From contig JAJXWB010000026.1 of assembly GCA_021781815.1 (NCBI GenBank), positions 1-51,425 on the forward strand: 51,425 nucleotides of DNA, written 5' to 3'. This document shows positions 7,959-16,328 of the stretch, one piece after another. The notes beneath the pieces are model-generated. The model was not told the origin of the DNA. It saw only the letters and a list, made by a program, of their open reading frames with translations, and searched no databases. This DNA comes from Pseudomonadota bacterium (GTDB taxonomy: Bacteria; Pseudomonadota; Alphaproteobacteria; Rhizobiales; Beijerinckiaceae). Position 1 is the stretch's first letter; each line of letters begins with the position of its first letter. The position numbers and the translations under genes were made by a program.

Positions 7959-8960
7959 ATGCCGCTCAACAAGGGTTTCGTTCTCGCCTCGCGTCCGCAG
8001 GGCGCTGCGACCGAAAGCAACTTCCGGTTCTTTGAAAAGGAGATCGGCGCGCCCGGTCCCGGCCAGGTGCTCGTGCGCAATCTCTGGCTGTCGCTCGATC
8101 CGTACATGCGCGGGCGCATGGACGAAGGCAAATCCTACGCTGCAAGCCAGGCGATCGACGAGGTGATGGTCGGCGGCGCGGCGGGCGAGGTGGTCGCGTC
8201 GAACAATGAGAAGTTCAAGGTCGGCGACAAGGTGGTTTCGGCCAACGGCGGCTGGCAGCTCTATTCGCTCACCGATGGCAAGATGCTGAACAAGGTGGAC
8301 GATTCGAAGGTTCCGCTCCAGGCCTTCGTCGGGCCGCTCGGCATGCCCGGAGTGACGGCCTGGGTCGGCCTCAATCGCATCCTCACGCCGAAGGCGGGAG
8401 AAACCGTTGTCGCATCTGCAGCGACAGGCGCAGTGGGCACCGTCGTCGGGCAACTCGCCAAGGCCAGGGGCGCGCGGGCGGTCGGCATCGCGGGTGGCCC
8501 GGAAAAGTGCAAATTCGCGGTCGAGGAGCTGGGCTACGATATCTGCGTCGATCACAAGGCGGCGGATTTCGCCGAGCAGTTCAAAAAGGCGACGCCGAAC
8601 GGCGTGGATTGCCTGTTCGAGAACGTCGGCGGCACGCCGTTCAAACTTGCCTCGTCGCGCATGAACGATTTTGGCCGCATCGCCGTCTGCGGCCTGATCG
8701 CCTCCTACGAGGGTGCGGAACGGACGAGCCTCGACGACATGCGCCTCGTGCTCGTGCGTCGGCTGAAAATCCAGGGATTCATCGTCTCGGAATTCCTGGC
8801 CGACTGGCCGCAGGCGCTGACGGAGCTGATCGGCCTCGCCTCGTCAGGCAAGCTGAAATGGCGCGAGACGATCGCCGAAGGGATCGAGAACGCGCCATCC
8901 GCCTTCCTCGGCATGCTCAAGGGCAGGAATTTCGGCAAGCAACTGGTGAAGCTGACCTGA
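7959..8960 (+). CDS. NADP-dependent oxidoreductase, CurA/MDR type
   Basis: 333 residues, a zinc-independent medium-chain dehydrogenase/reductase. The N-terminus has the SLDPYMRGRM block characteristic of the CurA/leukotriene-B4 dehydrogenase group, and the Rossmann fold is marked by ATGAVGTVVGQLAK near residue 155. The family reduces the double bond of enones and alkenals with NADPH, so a role in detoxifying reactive carbonyls is likely. A GAGG ribosome binding site stands before the ATG. The gene ends just before a bidirectional terminator shared with the convergent GFA gene. Confidence 0.9.
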   Translation: MPLNKGFVLASRPQGAATESNFRFFEKEIGAPGPGQVLVRNLWLSLDPYMRGRMDEGKSYAASQAIDEVMVGGAAGEVVASNNEKFKVGDKVVSANGGWQLYSLTDGKMLNKVDDSKVPLQAFVGPLGMPGVTAWVGLNRILTPKAGETVVASAATGAVGTVVGQLAKARGARAVGIAGGPEKCKFAVEELGYDICVDHKAADFAEQFKKATPNGVDCLFENVGGTPFKLASSRMNDFGRIAVCGLIASYEGAERTSLDDMRLVLVRRLKIQGFIVSEFLADWPQALTELIGLASSGKLKWRETIAEGIENAPSAFLGMLKGRNFGKQLVKLT

Positions 8961-9002
8961 AAAGCGCCGCGCGCCCTGCTTCGCCGGGCGCGCCGCAATC
9001 TT
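8961..9002. terminator. bidirectional intrinsic terminator
   Basis: A perfect 8-base-pair GC stem, 8969-8976 with 8986-8993, closes a 9-base loop between two convergent stops. On the minus strand it is followed by a run of four T (8960-8963 read in reverse); on the plus strand by a short AATCTTT stretch. It probably ends transcripts from both directions. Confidence 0.6.
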
Positions 9003-9410
9003 TCACCGGCCCTTCTCCATCGAGACCATCTCGGCCGCAAACCTGACCCAGGGTTGCGCCGAGCGGGTCCAGATCTGCATGGTCGGCCGAACCATCGACG
9101 GGTCGTCGAGCGTGCCGACCTTCATCACCACGACGCCGGGATGTCCGCTCGACTCGCTCATGATGGAGGAACCGCAGGTCGGACAGAACGAGCGACTTAG
9201 ACGATTGCCGCTATCGGCCTGATCGTCGTAGGCGGACATTTCGCCGCCCGAAAATACGACATCGGCGCGCGGAACGACGAAATTGGTGGAAAAAGCGGAG
9301 CCGGACGCCTTCTGGCAATGCGTGCAATGGCAGACAACCGTCAGAGCCGGTTCGGAATTGATCGTATAGCGGACATTTCCGCACAGGCAGCCGCCTGATC
9401 TTGACGCCAT
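9003..9410 (-). CDS. GFA family (glutathione-dependent formaldehyde-activating-like) zinc protein
   Basis: 135 residues with the complete cysteine set of the GFA/CENP-V fold: CLC at about residues 8-10, CHCTHC at about 27-32 and CPTC near residue 77. These bind two zinc ions. The family was named for S-hydroxymethylglutathione formation from formaldehyde and glutathione, but most paralogues have no tested substrate. A second GFA paralogue lies at 13299-13709. No formaldehyde oxidation genes are adjacent, so the pathway is unclear. Confidence 0.88.
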   Translation of the reverse strand: MASRSGGCLCGNVRYTINSEPALTVVCHCTHCQKASGSAFSTNFVVPRADVVFSGGEMSAYDDQADSGNRLSRSFCPTCGSSIMSESSGHPGVVVMKVGTLDDPSMVRPTMQIWTRSAQPWVRFAAEMVSMEKGR

Positions 9411-9488
9411 ACCGTCCTCCCGTCGCCGTTCTTTGCGTTTCGCGCATCGTGCCGGGCGCCGGCGACCTGGTCAAATCTTAGCCCGCAA

Positions 9489-9517
9489 TTGACTTCCCGC
9501 ATACGCCCCTGTATTCC
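9489..9517 (+). promoter_or_regulatory. predicted sigma-70-type promoter of rpsD
   Basis: TTGACT (9489-9494) and TATTCC (9512-9517) are separated by exactly 17 bases. Transcription would begin near 9524 and give a leader of about 225 bases before rpsD. The -10 box is only a partial match. Confidence 0.4.
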
Positions 9518-9609
9518 CCGCCTGCTTCCGCTTGGCTTGGCGCCGGGCGTTTAGCGTTCGCACCCGTGGCCGCTCCCCTCCGCTTTCGAGTTGGGTGAGC
9601 TGCCTGTCG

Positions 9610-9661
9610 GCCCCGAGAGGGGCGAAGGAGGGCGCGTTCTTCCATCGGGCCAACCGGCCCG
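9610..9661 (+). other. two small hairpins in the rpsD leader
   Basis: The first (9610-9623) has a 5-base-pair GCCCC/GGGGC stem closed by a GAGA loop, which fits the GNRA tetraloop class. The second (9646-9661) is a perfect 6-base-pair CGGGCC/GGCCCG stem with an AACC loop. A bulged outer pairing between CCCTCC (about 9577) and GGAGGG (about 9627) could enclose the first. They suggest a folded leader rather than plain spacer. Confidence 0.45.
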
Positions 9662-9716
9662 CCTGCGGTGGAAGGATCGCGGTTCGGCGAGGCGTTGCAA
9701 TGACGCGCTTGCGCCA

Positions 9717-9747
9717 CGGTCCTGTCGCTGTGACCCAAACAGGACCG
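9717..9747 (+). promoter_or_regulatory. hairpin sequestering the rpsD ribosome binding site
   Basis: The arms 9717-9725 and 9739-9747 are a perfect 9-base-pair inverted repeat around a 13-base loop. The 3' arm contains AGGA (9741-9744), the only good Shine-Dalgarno match, six bases before the rpsD ATG at 9751. When folded, the site is masked. S4 represses its own synthesis in several bacteria by binding mRNA leaders, so autoregulation is a natural inference. Confidence 0.6.
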
Positions 9748-9750
9748 ACC

Positions 9751-10368
9751 ATGACGAAGCGCGCAGAATCCAAGTACAAAATCGACCGGCGGATGGGACA
9801 AAACATCTGGGGCCGTCCGAAATCCCCGGTGAACCGCCGCGAATACGGCCCCGGCCAGCATGGCCAGCGCCGCAAGGGCAAGATGTCGGACTTCGGCACC
9901 CAGCTCCGGGCGAAGCAGAAGCTCAAGGGATATTACGGCAATATTTCGGAGCGCCAGTTCCGCAAATATTACGAAGAAGCGATCCGCATGAAGGGCGACT
10001 CGGGCGACAATCTGATCGGCCTGCTGGAGCGCCGTCTCGACGCCGTCGTCTATCGCGCCAAATTTGTGCCGACCGTGTTCGCCGCCCGCCAGTTCGTCAA
10101 TCACGGCCATGTGAAGGTCAATGGCCGGCGCGTGAACATCGCGTCCTATCAGGTGAAGGTCGGCGACGTGGTCGAGATCAAGGAAGCCTCGCGCCAGATC
10201 GTGATGGTTCTGGAAGCGCAGGGCCTCAGCGAGCGCGACGTGCCGGACTTCTACGAAGTCGATCATTCCAAGGGCGTGGCGAAGCTCACCCGCGTGCCGC
10301 TGCCGACCGAGGTTCCCTACCCGGTGCAGATGGAGCCGAACCTCGTGATCGAGTTCTACTCGCGCTGA
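9751..10368 (+). CDS. rpsD: 30S ribosomal protein S4
   Basis: 205 residues, the standard alphaproteobacterial length. S4 binds 16S rRNA early in 30S assembly. The sequence begins [16 protein letters not shown] and shows the conserved [18 protein letters not shown] block of the S4 RNA-binding domain around residues 108-125, and it lacks the N-terminal zinc cysteines, as in most proteobacteria. It stands alone rather than in the alpha operon, as is usual in this order. The ATG at 9751 matches the family N-terminus; upstream in-frame starts would extend into the structured leader. Confidence 0.97.
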   Translation: MTKRAESKYKIDRRMGQNIWGRPKSPVNRREYGPGQHGQRRKGKMSDFGTQLRAKQKLKGYYGNISERQFRKYYEEAIRMKGDSGDNLIGLLERRLDAVVYRAKFVPTVFAARQFVNHGHVKVNGRRVNIASYQVKVGDVVEIKEASRQIVMVLEAQGLSERDVPDFYEVDHSKGVAKLTRVPLPTEVPYPVQMEPNLVIEFYSR

Positions 10369-10391
10369 CAACCCCGGACCGAATGTTTCCC

Positions 10392-10427
10392 GAAACAGCC
10401 GCGCCGCAAGACGCAGCTGTTTCTTTA
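10392..10427 (+). terminator. predicted terminator after rpsD
   Basis: An 8-base-pair inverted repeat, GAAACAGC at 10392-10399 and GCTGTTTC at 10416-10423, encloses 16 bases that can pair further, and is followed by TTTAT. It lies 24 bases after the rpsD stop. Confidence 0.5.
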
Positions 10428-10566
10428 TGCCGTTCATGCTGTGACAACCGGTCGCTGCCGGCTTCGGGCAGGGCGCGGGCTCCGGAAGGCGTCCGCCAAC
10501 AACGCGAATGAAAATTACTACATTATTTTAACGAGTTAGGTTCTTGCTGTGCGTCAGTGAGGTCAC

Positions 10567-12036
10567 ATGGCGGGATCGATGCAACGCGGCAGGAGCGCCA
10601 AGGCGTTCAATGCCGTTTTCGACGAGCGGAGCGCAAATGTCGCGGGCGTGGAGCACACGCGGCGATCCTGGCCGGCGCACCAACCGGCGGGCCTCCCCGA
10701 CGATCGGTCGCTCCGCGCTGAATCGGAACGGCTTGCGCGCATGGGCTCCTGGGTATGGACGCCGCGCGGCGACGTGTCGTGGTCCGACGGAATGTATCGG
10801 GTCTTTGGCGTTTCGGTCGAAAGCTTCGCTCCAACCATCTCCGCCATTCTGGACCTGATCCATCCGAATGATCGCGCCGGCGTCCAGCTCTGGCTGGATA
10901 CGATGGCGATGCGGGGAAACGACAGGGCGACGGAGTTCCGTCTGGCCGGCGCCGATGGTTCGGCCCGCTGGATTCGTTGCGCGGCAAGCCGCGTGGGGCA
11001 AGACGAGACCGCGACCATCTGCGGCATCGCGCAGGACATCACACGACACAAGCAGACCGAATGCGAGCTGACCACTGCAATCGCCAATGACCGCCTGCTG
11101 TTCGACGCTGCTCCCACCGGCGTCATCGTCTACCGGCAAAATGGAACCTGCGTCGCCGCAAACCTCGCGGCGAGCGAAATCGTGGGGGTGAGCGTCCGGG
11201 AGCTTCAGGACGAAAATTTCCGGACGCTGGAGTCCTGGAAAAGATCGGGCCTGGCGAAGCTCGCCGAAACCTGCCTTGCGGAAAATCGGATCGTCGAGGA
11301 CAACGTCCAGCTCAGCTTCCGGAAACACGGCGGTGCGATCTGGCTGGAATGCCGGCTCGTCCCCTACCCGCATGGCGCCGAACGCCATCTGCTGTTCCTG
11401 TTTTCGGACATCTCCGAACGCAAGCGGGTCGAGCAGGAGAACGCCGTCTACGTCGAAAAGATGCAGTCCGCGCTGATGCAGACGGTTGCAGCGGTCACAC
11501 GGCTGTCCGAGATGCGCGACCCCTACACGGCGCGCCACGAGCAGCGCGTAGGCCGGCTCGCGGCGGCGATTGGCGCCGAACTCGGCCTCGAGTCCCGCCG
11601 TCTGGAAGGACTGCGCATGGCCGGCTATCTGCACGACGTCGGCAAGATGAACATACCCGCAGAGATTCTGTCCAAGCCCGGCAAGCTCACTGCCGCCGAA
11701 TTCTCCCTCGTCAAGGAGCATGCCGCGGCCGGATACGATGTCCTCAAGCACATCGATTTTCCGTGGCCGGTCGCGCTGGCCGCATTGCAACACCACGAAC
11801 GTCTGGATGGAAGCGGGTACCCCAACGGCCTCAAGGGCGCGGAAATCTGTCTGGAAGCGCGGGTCGTCGCCGTGGCCGACGTCGTCGAATCGATGTCGTC
11901 GCATCGCCCGTATCGCCCGGCGTTCGATACAAGGGAGGCGCTTGCCGAGGTTGAAGGCGGCCGCGGCGTCCGGTTTGATGCGGAGGTGGTCGTCGCATGT
12001 CTCCGGCTGTTTCGCGAAAGGGATTACCGGCTTTGA
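10567..12036 (+). CDS. PAS-PAS-HD-GYP cyclic-di-GMP phosphodiesterase
   Basis: 489 residues, no membrane segment, so a cytoplasmic sensor. PAS domain 1 spans about 55-160 (ending at the DITRHKQ PAC motif), PAS domain 2 about 165-290 (ending DISERKR). The HD-GYP domain follows: His-Asp at 356-357 in GYLHDVGK and the HHERLDGSGYP signature at 409-419 are complete, so hydrolysis of cyclic di-GMP is expected. The PAS inputs could bind a ligand or a cofactor; no haem or flavin residues are diagnostic here. The ATG has a GAGG box four bases upstream. No diguanylate cyclase is nearby. Confidence 0.92.
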   Translation: MAGSMQRGRSAKAFNAVFDERSANVAGVEHTRRSWPAHQPAGLPDDRSLRAESERLARMGSWVWTPRGDVSWSDGMYRVFGVSVESFAPTISAILDLIHPNDRAGVQLWLDTMAMRGNDRATEFRLAGADGSARWIRCAASRVGQDETATICGIAQDITRHKQTECELTTAIANDRLLFDAAPTGVIVYRQNGTCVAANLAASEIVGVSVRELQDENFRTLESWKRSGLAKLAETCLAENRIVEDNVQLSFRKHGGAIWLECRLVPYPHGAERHLLFLFSDISERKRVEQENAVYVEKMQSALMQTVAAVTRLSEMRDPYTARHEQRVGRLAAAIGAELGLESRRLEGLRMAGYLHDVGKMNIPAEILSKPGKLTAAEFSLVKEHAAAGYDVLKHIDFPWPVALAALQHHERLDGSGYPNGLKGAEICLEARVVAVADVVESMSSHRPYRPAFDTREALAEVEGGRGVRFDAEVVVACLRLFRERDYRL

Positions 12037-12432
12037 GCGAGGCGCGCCTCGGCGCGGCTGAGTAGCGCGCAGGACGTATCGCGCGGGCATCCCGGGAGCG
12101 AAAGAAATTCAGGATGTCATGGCGCCCCGTCGGCGCCCGATGCGGACGCAAGCGGTCCAATTCGACAACGCGCCGATGCTGTTCCCCGACGATGCGACAT
12201 TTACGCGCTGCCCGCCGGCGCGGCGCGTTCCGACGCGCTGATCAATTTCATCGTCAGAATGCCGATTGCGCGCCATTCGTCATGGCGGATCGCAAATTTT
12301 TCTCGCTGCTTCACCGCATGTGAGACAGATGCCTGCAGAAACGCTGCCGCTGACAACTTGTCGCCAATCAACGACGCAGAACGTCGTCAAGGCGCAAGCA
12401 GAACACATCGGTTTGCATAAGGAGGCGATTTC
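12037..12432. other. 396-base intergenic region
   Basis: A perfect 14-base palindrome (12038-12051) follows the HD-GYP stop directly and may be part of a terminator, though no T-run follows. A GGCGCC pair flanks five bases at about 12121-12137. Open frames here have poor codon use and no family features. The last 20 bases carry a strong AAGGAGG ribosome binding site for the next gene. Confidence 0.5.
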
Positions 12433-12630
12433 ATGTGGCGGCTTGCTATTCTTGTTTGGCTCATTGGCGGCACGACGCTCGCCGGCATCTTTATGACGGT
12501 CGTACTGGTCGTGCCATCGCTTGCCGGGCAGAGCATGAAACTTATCCCGATCGCGGTGGCGCTCGGCGCATTGGTCGGCATTCCGATCGCCGTCGTCGTC
12601 GCCAAGGCGATCACCGGCAAGACAGCCTGA
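12433..12630 (+). CDS. small two-helix membrane protein, 65 aa
   Basis: The protein consists of two hydrophobic helices, about residues 3-28 and 36-58, joined by a short loop SLAGQSMKL, with a Lys-ending tail. A strong AAGGAGG ribosome binding site lies seven bases before the ATG, which supports real translation. I do not recognise a family beyond a general resemblance to small conserved inner-membrane proteins of Hyphomicrobiales. It converges on the RBBP9-type hydrolase with only three bases between stops. Confidence 0.7.
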   Translation: MWRLAILVWLIGGTTLAGIFMTVVLVVPSLAGQSMKLIPIAVALGALVGIPIAVVVAKAITGKTA

Positions 12631-12633
12631 GCC

Positions 12634-13185
12634 TCACGCTTTCACCTGTCCGAGGAAATGCGCAAAGCGCATCAATCCCTCGGGCCAGGGGCCGTGACCG
12701 CTGTCGGGGTTGATGTGGCCTGAATTTCCGGCGTCGACGAGCGTCGCGCCGAGTGCGCTAGCGTGTTCGGTCGACTCTTCATAGCTCGCGAAAGCGTCGT
12801 TGCGGCTGGCGACCAGCAGAGCTGGACACGCCAGCCGACGCAGGGTCGCATTGGCGAAGGCGCGGTCGACCCCGGCTAGCGTGCGCAGCACGCGCGGCGA
12901 AGGCGGCGCCACGAACATCGCGGCGATCACGTTGGGCAAGTCCGGCGCGGTCAGAAGGCCCGCCACTGCCCCCAGGGAATGGCCGATCAACACGACGGGA
13001 CGCCGGGCGACCGCCGCCGCGTCGGCGATACGCGCTTCCCACTCGGCCAGTACGGGCCGCTCGAAATCGCGCTGCTCGACGCGCGTGGCGGTCGAGAGTT
13101 TCGTCGCCCAGCGCGCATACCAGTGATCGGGCGTTCCGCCGCCGAGGCCGGGCAGGATGAGAATGTCGCATTCCGAGGCGCGCAT
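12634..13185 (-). CDS. RBBP9/YdeN family serine hydrolase
   Basis: 183 residues, the usual size. The family N-terminus ILPGLGG is at residues 10-16, followed by DHWYARW as in YdeN/RBBP9 proteins. The nucleophile elbow is GHSLG (68-72, Ser70). A late NSGHINPDSG block supplies the catalytic His and the family's hallmark glycines. These are small cytosolic esterases of mostly unknown substrate. I started at 13185 because the conserved fold begins within six residues; the longer frame to 13368 is Arg-rich and would run into the divergent GFA gene region. Confidence 0.87.
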   Translation of the reverse strand: MRASECDILILPGLGGGTPDHWYARWATKLSTATRVEQRDFERPVLAEWEARIADAAAVARRPVVLIGHSLGAVAGLLTAPDLPNVIAAMFVAPPSPRVLRTLAGVDRAFANATLRRLACPALLVASRNDAFASYEESTEHASALGATLVDAGNSGHINPDSGHGPWPEGLMRFAHFLGQVKA

Positions 13186-13298
13186 ATGATCTCCAGACTG
13201 ATCGGTCCGAATCCTTATGACTCGCCGATTTGTTCGCCGCCACTTTCTCGTCACGCTTGACCGTATGATCCCGCTCGTGGAGGCGACGGGAGGAAGCG

Positions 13299-13709
13299 AT
13301 GCCGAAATTCGAAGGCGGATGCCTGTGCGGAGCCGTGCGGTATATCTGCGAGGCCGAGCCAAGCGCACAGGGGGCCTGCCATTGCCGCGACTGCCAGTCT
13401 GTTTCCGGCGGCGGCCCGGCGCATTCCACCATGCTGCCGACCGATTCCGTGCAGATCACGCAGGGCGCGCCGGTTGTCTATGCGAAACTGTCGAAGGCGG
13501 GGAACCGGGTATCGCGTTTCTTTTGCGCCAGTTGCGGCACGCATCTGTTTCTGCGCAGCGCAGCGCACCCGGACCGCACGGCGGTCAGCGTCGGCACGCT
13601 CGACGAACCGGCGCTCTATACGCCGCATGGGCATGCCTGGGTGGAGAGCGCGCCGCGTTGGCACCGACTGGAGGCCGACCTGTCGCGGCTGTTGCGCGAT
13701 GCGGCCTGA
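13299..13709 (+). CDS. GFA family zinc protein (second paralogue)
   Basis: 136 residues with the GFA/CENP-V cysteine pattern: CLC (8-10), CHCRDC (27-32) and CASC near residue 76. It differs clearly in sequence from the paralogue at 9003-9410, so it is not a recent duplicate. The ATG follows a GGAGG box (gaggaagcg region at 13288-13298). Function beyond zinc binding and possible glutathione-adduct chemistry is not visible. Confidence 0.87.
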   Translation: MPKFEGGCLCGAVRYICEAEPSAQGACHCRDCQSVSGGGPAHSTMLPTDSVQITQGAPVVYAKLSKAGNRVSRFFCASCGTHLFLRSAAHPDRTAVSVGTLDEPALYTPHGHAWVESAPRWHRLEADLSRLLRDAA

Positions 13710-14111
13710 TCGGCCCTTCGCATCGCCAATGCGCTCGCGCGCCTGGATCCAGACGCAGACCTGTGCGAGGAGTTCGGCGAGCGCGTCACGGAAGCAATGC
13801 GCATCCTCTCGATGCCAGCTATATAATCAAATAAATTCAATGAACTACAACAGATATGCGTCAATTACGCATCTGATTGCGGATCGCTGATCTCTCCCGC
13901 GCTGCGCTGATCCGGCGCCGTCATTCCCATTGCTTCGCATCATTCCAGCCAACGCGGCGATCGCCGCCGGTCGCCGGTCGCCGGGTTCTCGCGTCTGGCG
14001 CGCGCCAGAGGCGCCGCAAGCCTGCATTCTTTTTGAGAAATCATCGCCCCCTTCCCACCCCCCTTCGCATATGCAAAAACGCGGGCTGCGCCAGCCGCTA
14101 CAGAGACTCTG
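13710..14111. other. 402-base intergenic region upstream of mutA
   Basis: The first 105 bases remain open in the frame of the GFA gene after its stop, with gene-like codons, and could be a decayed extension or chance. Bases about 13818-13860 are an AT-rich island unlike its surroundings. Within it begins a perfect dyad with 6-base arms, ATGCGT and ACGCAT, at 13856-13872, which could be an operator. The rest is featureless. I looked for a cobalamin riboswitch box and did not see one. Confidence 0.45.
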
Positions 14112-15950
14112 ATGCCTGTTTCCAAACTGCCCTTCGCCGCCGCCTTTCCGCCCATCGAGGAGGCGCGGTGGCGCGAGCTTGCGACCGCCGCCCTCAAGGG
14201 CGCGCCATTCGAGAAGCTGATCGCCCGAACCTACGACGGCGCCGCCATCCAGCCGCTTTATCCGCGCGCCGCGGCCGCGGCAGTCCAGCCTGCCCGCGCC
14301 CATGCGGGCGCATGGACGATTCTCGGGCGCGTGGACGCGACCGATCCGGCGCAGGCCAACGCGCTGGCGCTGACCGATCTCGAAAACGGCGCGGCTGGCC
14401 TCCAGATCGCTTTCGCCGGCTCGGAGGGCGCCTGCGGCTTCGGCGTCGAGGCGTCCGAGGCGGCGCTCGCGCGCGCGCTCGACGGCGTGTATCTCGACGC
14501 CGGCGCGCCGATCGAGGTCGATGCGCCCGGTCACGGACGCGACGCGGCGCTGGCGCTTGCAAAGCTGATCGACGCCCGCAAGGTCGATCCGAAGCGGACT
14601 GTCGTGTCCTTCGGCCTCGATCCGATAGGCGCCATCGCAAGAGGCGCTATCCGCGCCTCATTCACAGACATTGCGCCGCATATGGTCGAGACGGCGCGCA
14701 CGCTCGCAGCCGCGGGTTTCGATGGTCCATTTTGCGTCGCCGACAGCCGATGCGTGCATGCGGCCGGCGGCGCGGAAGCGCAGGAACTCGCCTTCGCCGT
14801 CGCGACGGCGCTCGCTTATCTCCGCACGCTCGAATCCGCGGGCATGAGACTGGACGTCGCGCGAAACGCTATTTCCTTCAGGCTCGCAGTCGACGCCGAC
14901 GAGTTTCTCGGCGTGGCGAAATTGCGCGCGCTGCGCCGACTGTGGGCGCGCATGCAGGAGGCCTGCGGGCTGAGTCCCGCGCCGGCGTTGATCCATGCGG
15001 AAACCGCCTGGCGCATGATGACGCGCCGAGATCCGCATATGAACATGCTGCGCGCCACCGTCGCCGTGTTTGCGGCGGCCATCGGCGGCGCCGATCGCAT
15101 TTCCGTGCTTCCGTTCACGCAAGCCATCGGCTTGCCCGATGAATTCGCGCGGCGCGTGGCGCGCAACACGCAGCTCGTGCTGCTGGAGGAATCCAATCTC
15201 GACAAGGTGGCCGATCCGACCGCAGGCGCCGGCGGTTTTGAGACGCTGACCGAAGTATTGTGCGAGAAAGCGTGGGATCTTCTGGGGAAGAGCGAGAAGG
15301 CTGGCGGCATAGCGGCGCAGCTCGCCTCCGGCGCGTTCCAGTCCGACGTCGCTGCCGCCGCCGCCGAGCGCGCAAAGAACGTCGCGCGCCGCAAGGACGC
15401 GCTGACCGGCGCGAGCGAATTCCCGAACATCGCGGAAAAGCCCGCGGATGTTCTTGCGCCCCTGCCTGGCGCCCAGCCTGCCCCCAAAGGCGCGCTCGCG
15501 CCGCGTCGTCTGTCCGAGCCCTTCGAATCCCTGCGCGACAAGTCCGACGCAGTCGTTGCGAAAACCGGCCGGCGCCCGACGGTGTTCCTCGCCTGTCTCG
15601 GCCCGATCGCCGCGTTCACGGCGCGCGCGACCTTCGCCAAGAGTTTCTTCGAGGTTGGCGGCATCGAGGCGCTGTCGAACGACGGTTTCGCGAACGCGGA
15701 GGCGGCGGCTGAGGCCTTTGCCGCCTCCGGCGCGACGCTCGCCTGCATCTGCTCGTCGGACGCGCTCTACGACGCGCATGCCGAAGCGACCGCCCGCGCC
15801 CTGAAGGCCGCAGGCGCGAAGCTGGCGTCGCTCGCCGGCCGCCCTGGCGACAAGGAAGCCGCTTACCGGGACGCGGGGATCGACGAATTCGTGTTCGCGG
15901 GGAGCGACGTGCTAGCCGTTCTGCAGCGCGTGTGGAAGGAGATTGCCTGA
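14112..15950 (+). CDS. mutA: methylmalonyl-CoA mutase, small (non-catalytic) subunit
   Basis: 612 residues, normal for the small subunit. It pairs with MutB to convert methylmalonyl-CoA to succinyl-CoA. The TIM-barrel half shows the family segments (for example HMNMLRATVAVFAAAIGGAD-like sequence near residue 300 and ARNTQLVL near 350). The C-terminal B12-like domain has LGPIAAFTAR where the catalytic subunit has the DxHxxG cobalamin-ligand motif, so it cannot coordinate cobalamin, as expected. Unusually, mutB is not adjacent but starts 4.2 kb downstream. The stop overlaps the ATG of the next gene (TGATG). Confidence 0.93.
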   Translation: MPVSKLPFAAAFPPIEEARWRELATAALKGAPFEKLIARTYDGAAIQPLYPRAAAAAVQPARAHAGAWTILGRVDATDPAQANALALTDLENGAAGLQIAFAGSEGACGFGVEASEAALARALDGVYLDAGAPIEVDAPGHGRDAALALAKLIDARKVDPKRTVVSFGLDPIGAIARGAIRASFTDIAPHMVETARTLAAAGFDGPFCVADSRCVHAAGGAEAQELAFAVATALAYLRTLESAGMRLDVARNAISFRLAVDADEFLGVAKLRALRRLWARMQEACGLSPAPALIHAETAWRMMTRRDPHMNMLRATVAVFAAAIGGADRISVLPFTQAIGLPDEFARRVARNTQLVLLEESNLDKVADPTAGAGGFETLTEVLCEKAWDLLGKSEKAGGIAAQLASGAFQSDVAAAAAERAKNVARRKDALTGASEFPNIAEKPADVLAPLPGAQPAPKGALAPRRLSEPFESLRDKSDAVVAKTGRRPTVFLACLGPIAAFTARATFAKSFFEVGGIEALSNDGFANAEAAAEAFAASGATLACICSSDALYDAHAEATARALKAAGAKLASLAGRPGDKEAAYRDAGIDEFVFAGSDVLAVLQRVWKEIA

Positions 15951-16303
15951 TGCGCCGACTGCCGATTGCCGCCGCATTCGCACTGGCGGCCCTGCCAGTC
16001 GCCGCGATGACGCAGAAGTTCGACGGCGAATGGACGGTGGAGGCGCGCACGACCGTCGGCTCCTGCCAGCCGGAGGTTGCGGGAACCGTGACCATTCAGG
16101 ATGGACGCATCGTCGCGTCGAGCGGCGCCGACATCGGCGTCTGGGGCTATATCGAGGACGACGGCGTCGTCAGCGCCCGCTTCACGCAGGGCCAGGCCAT
16201 GTTGCGCGCGCAGGGGGCGCTCAAGGATGCGGCCGGCGCCGGCGCATGGTCGTCGAACACGAATTATTGCGGCGGCAAATGGACGGCGCGGCGCGCAAAG
16301 TGA
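15950..16303 (+). CDS. small secreted hypothetical protein, 117 aa
   Basis: The N-terminus MRRLPIAAAFALAALPVAA is a classic signal peptide, with cleavage likely after AVAA/AM near residue 20. The mature part has a DGEW motif, alternating beta-type sequence and two Cys (near 39 and 108) that could form a disulphide in the periplasm. The ATG overlaps the mutA stop, so it is probably translated with mutA, though no link to B12 chemistry is visible. I do not recognise the family; similar short exported proteins are common in Hyphomicrobiales. Confidence 0.72.
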   Translation: MRRLPIAAAFALAALPVAAMTQKFDGEWTVEARTTVGSCQPEVAGTVTIQDGRIVASSGADIGVWGYIEDDGVVSARFTQGQAMLRAQGALKDAAGAGAWSSNTNYCGGKWTARRAK

Positions 16304-16328
16304 ACGCGCGCGCCGCCATCTCCGCGGC

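Noticed and set aside
12114-12323. Open frame of 69 codons after the HD-GYP gene
   Set aside because: Arg-rich, no ribosome binding site, no family features; another frame over the same bases is no better.
13710-14111. Possible cobalamin riboswitch upstream of mutA
   Set aside because: No B12-box-like sequence was found in this region or before mutB.
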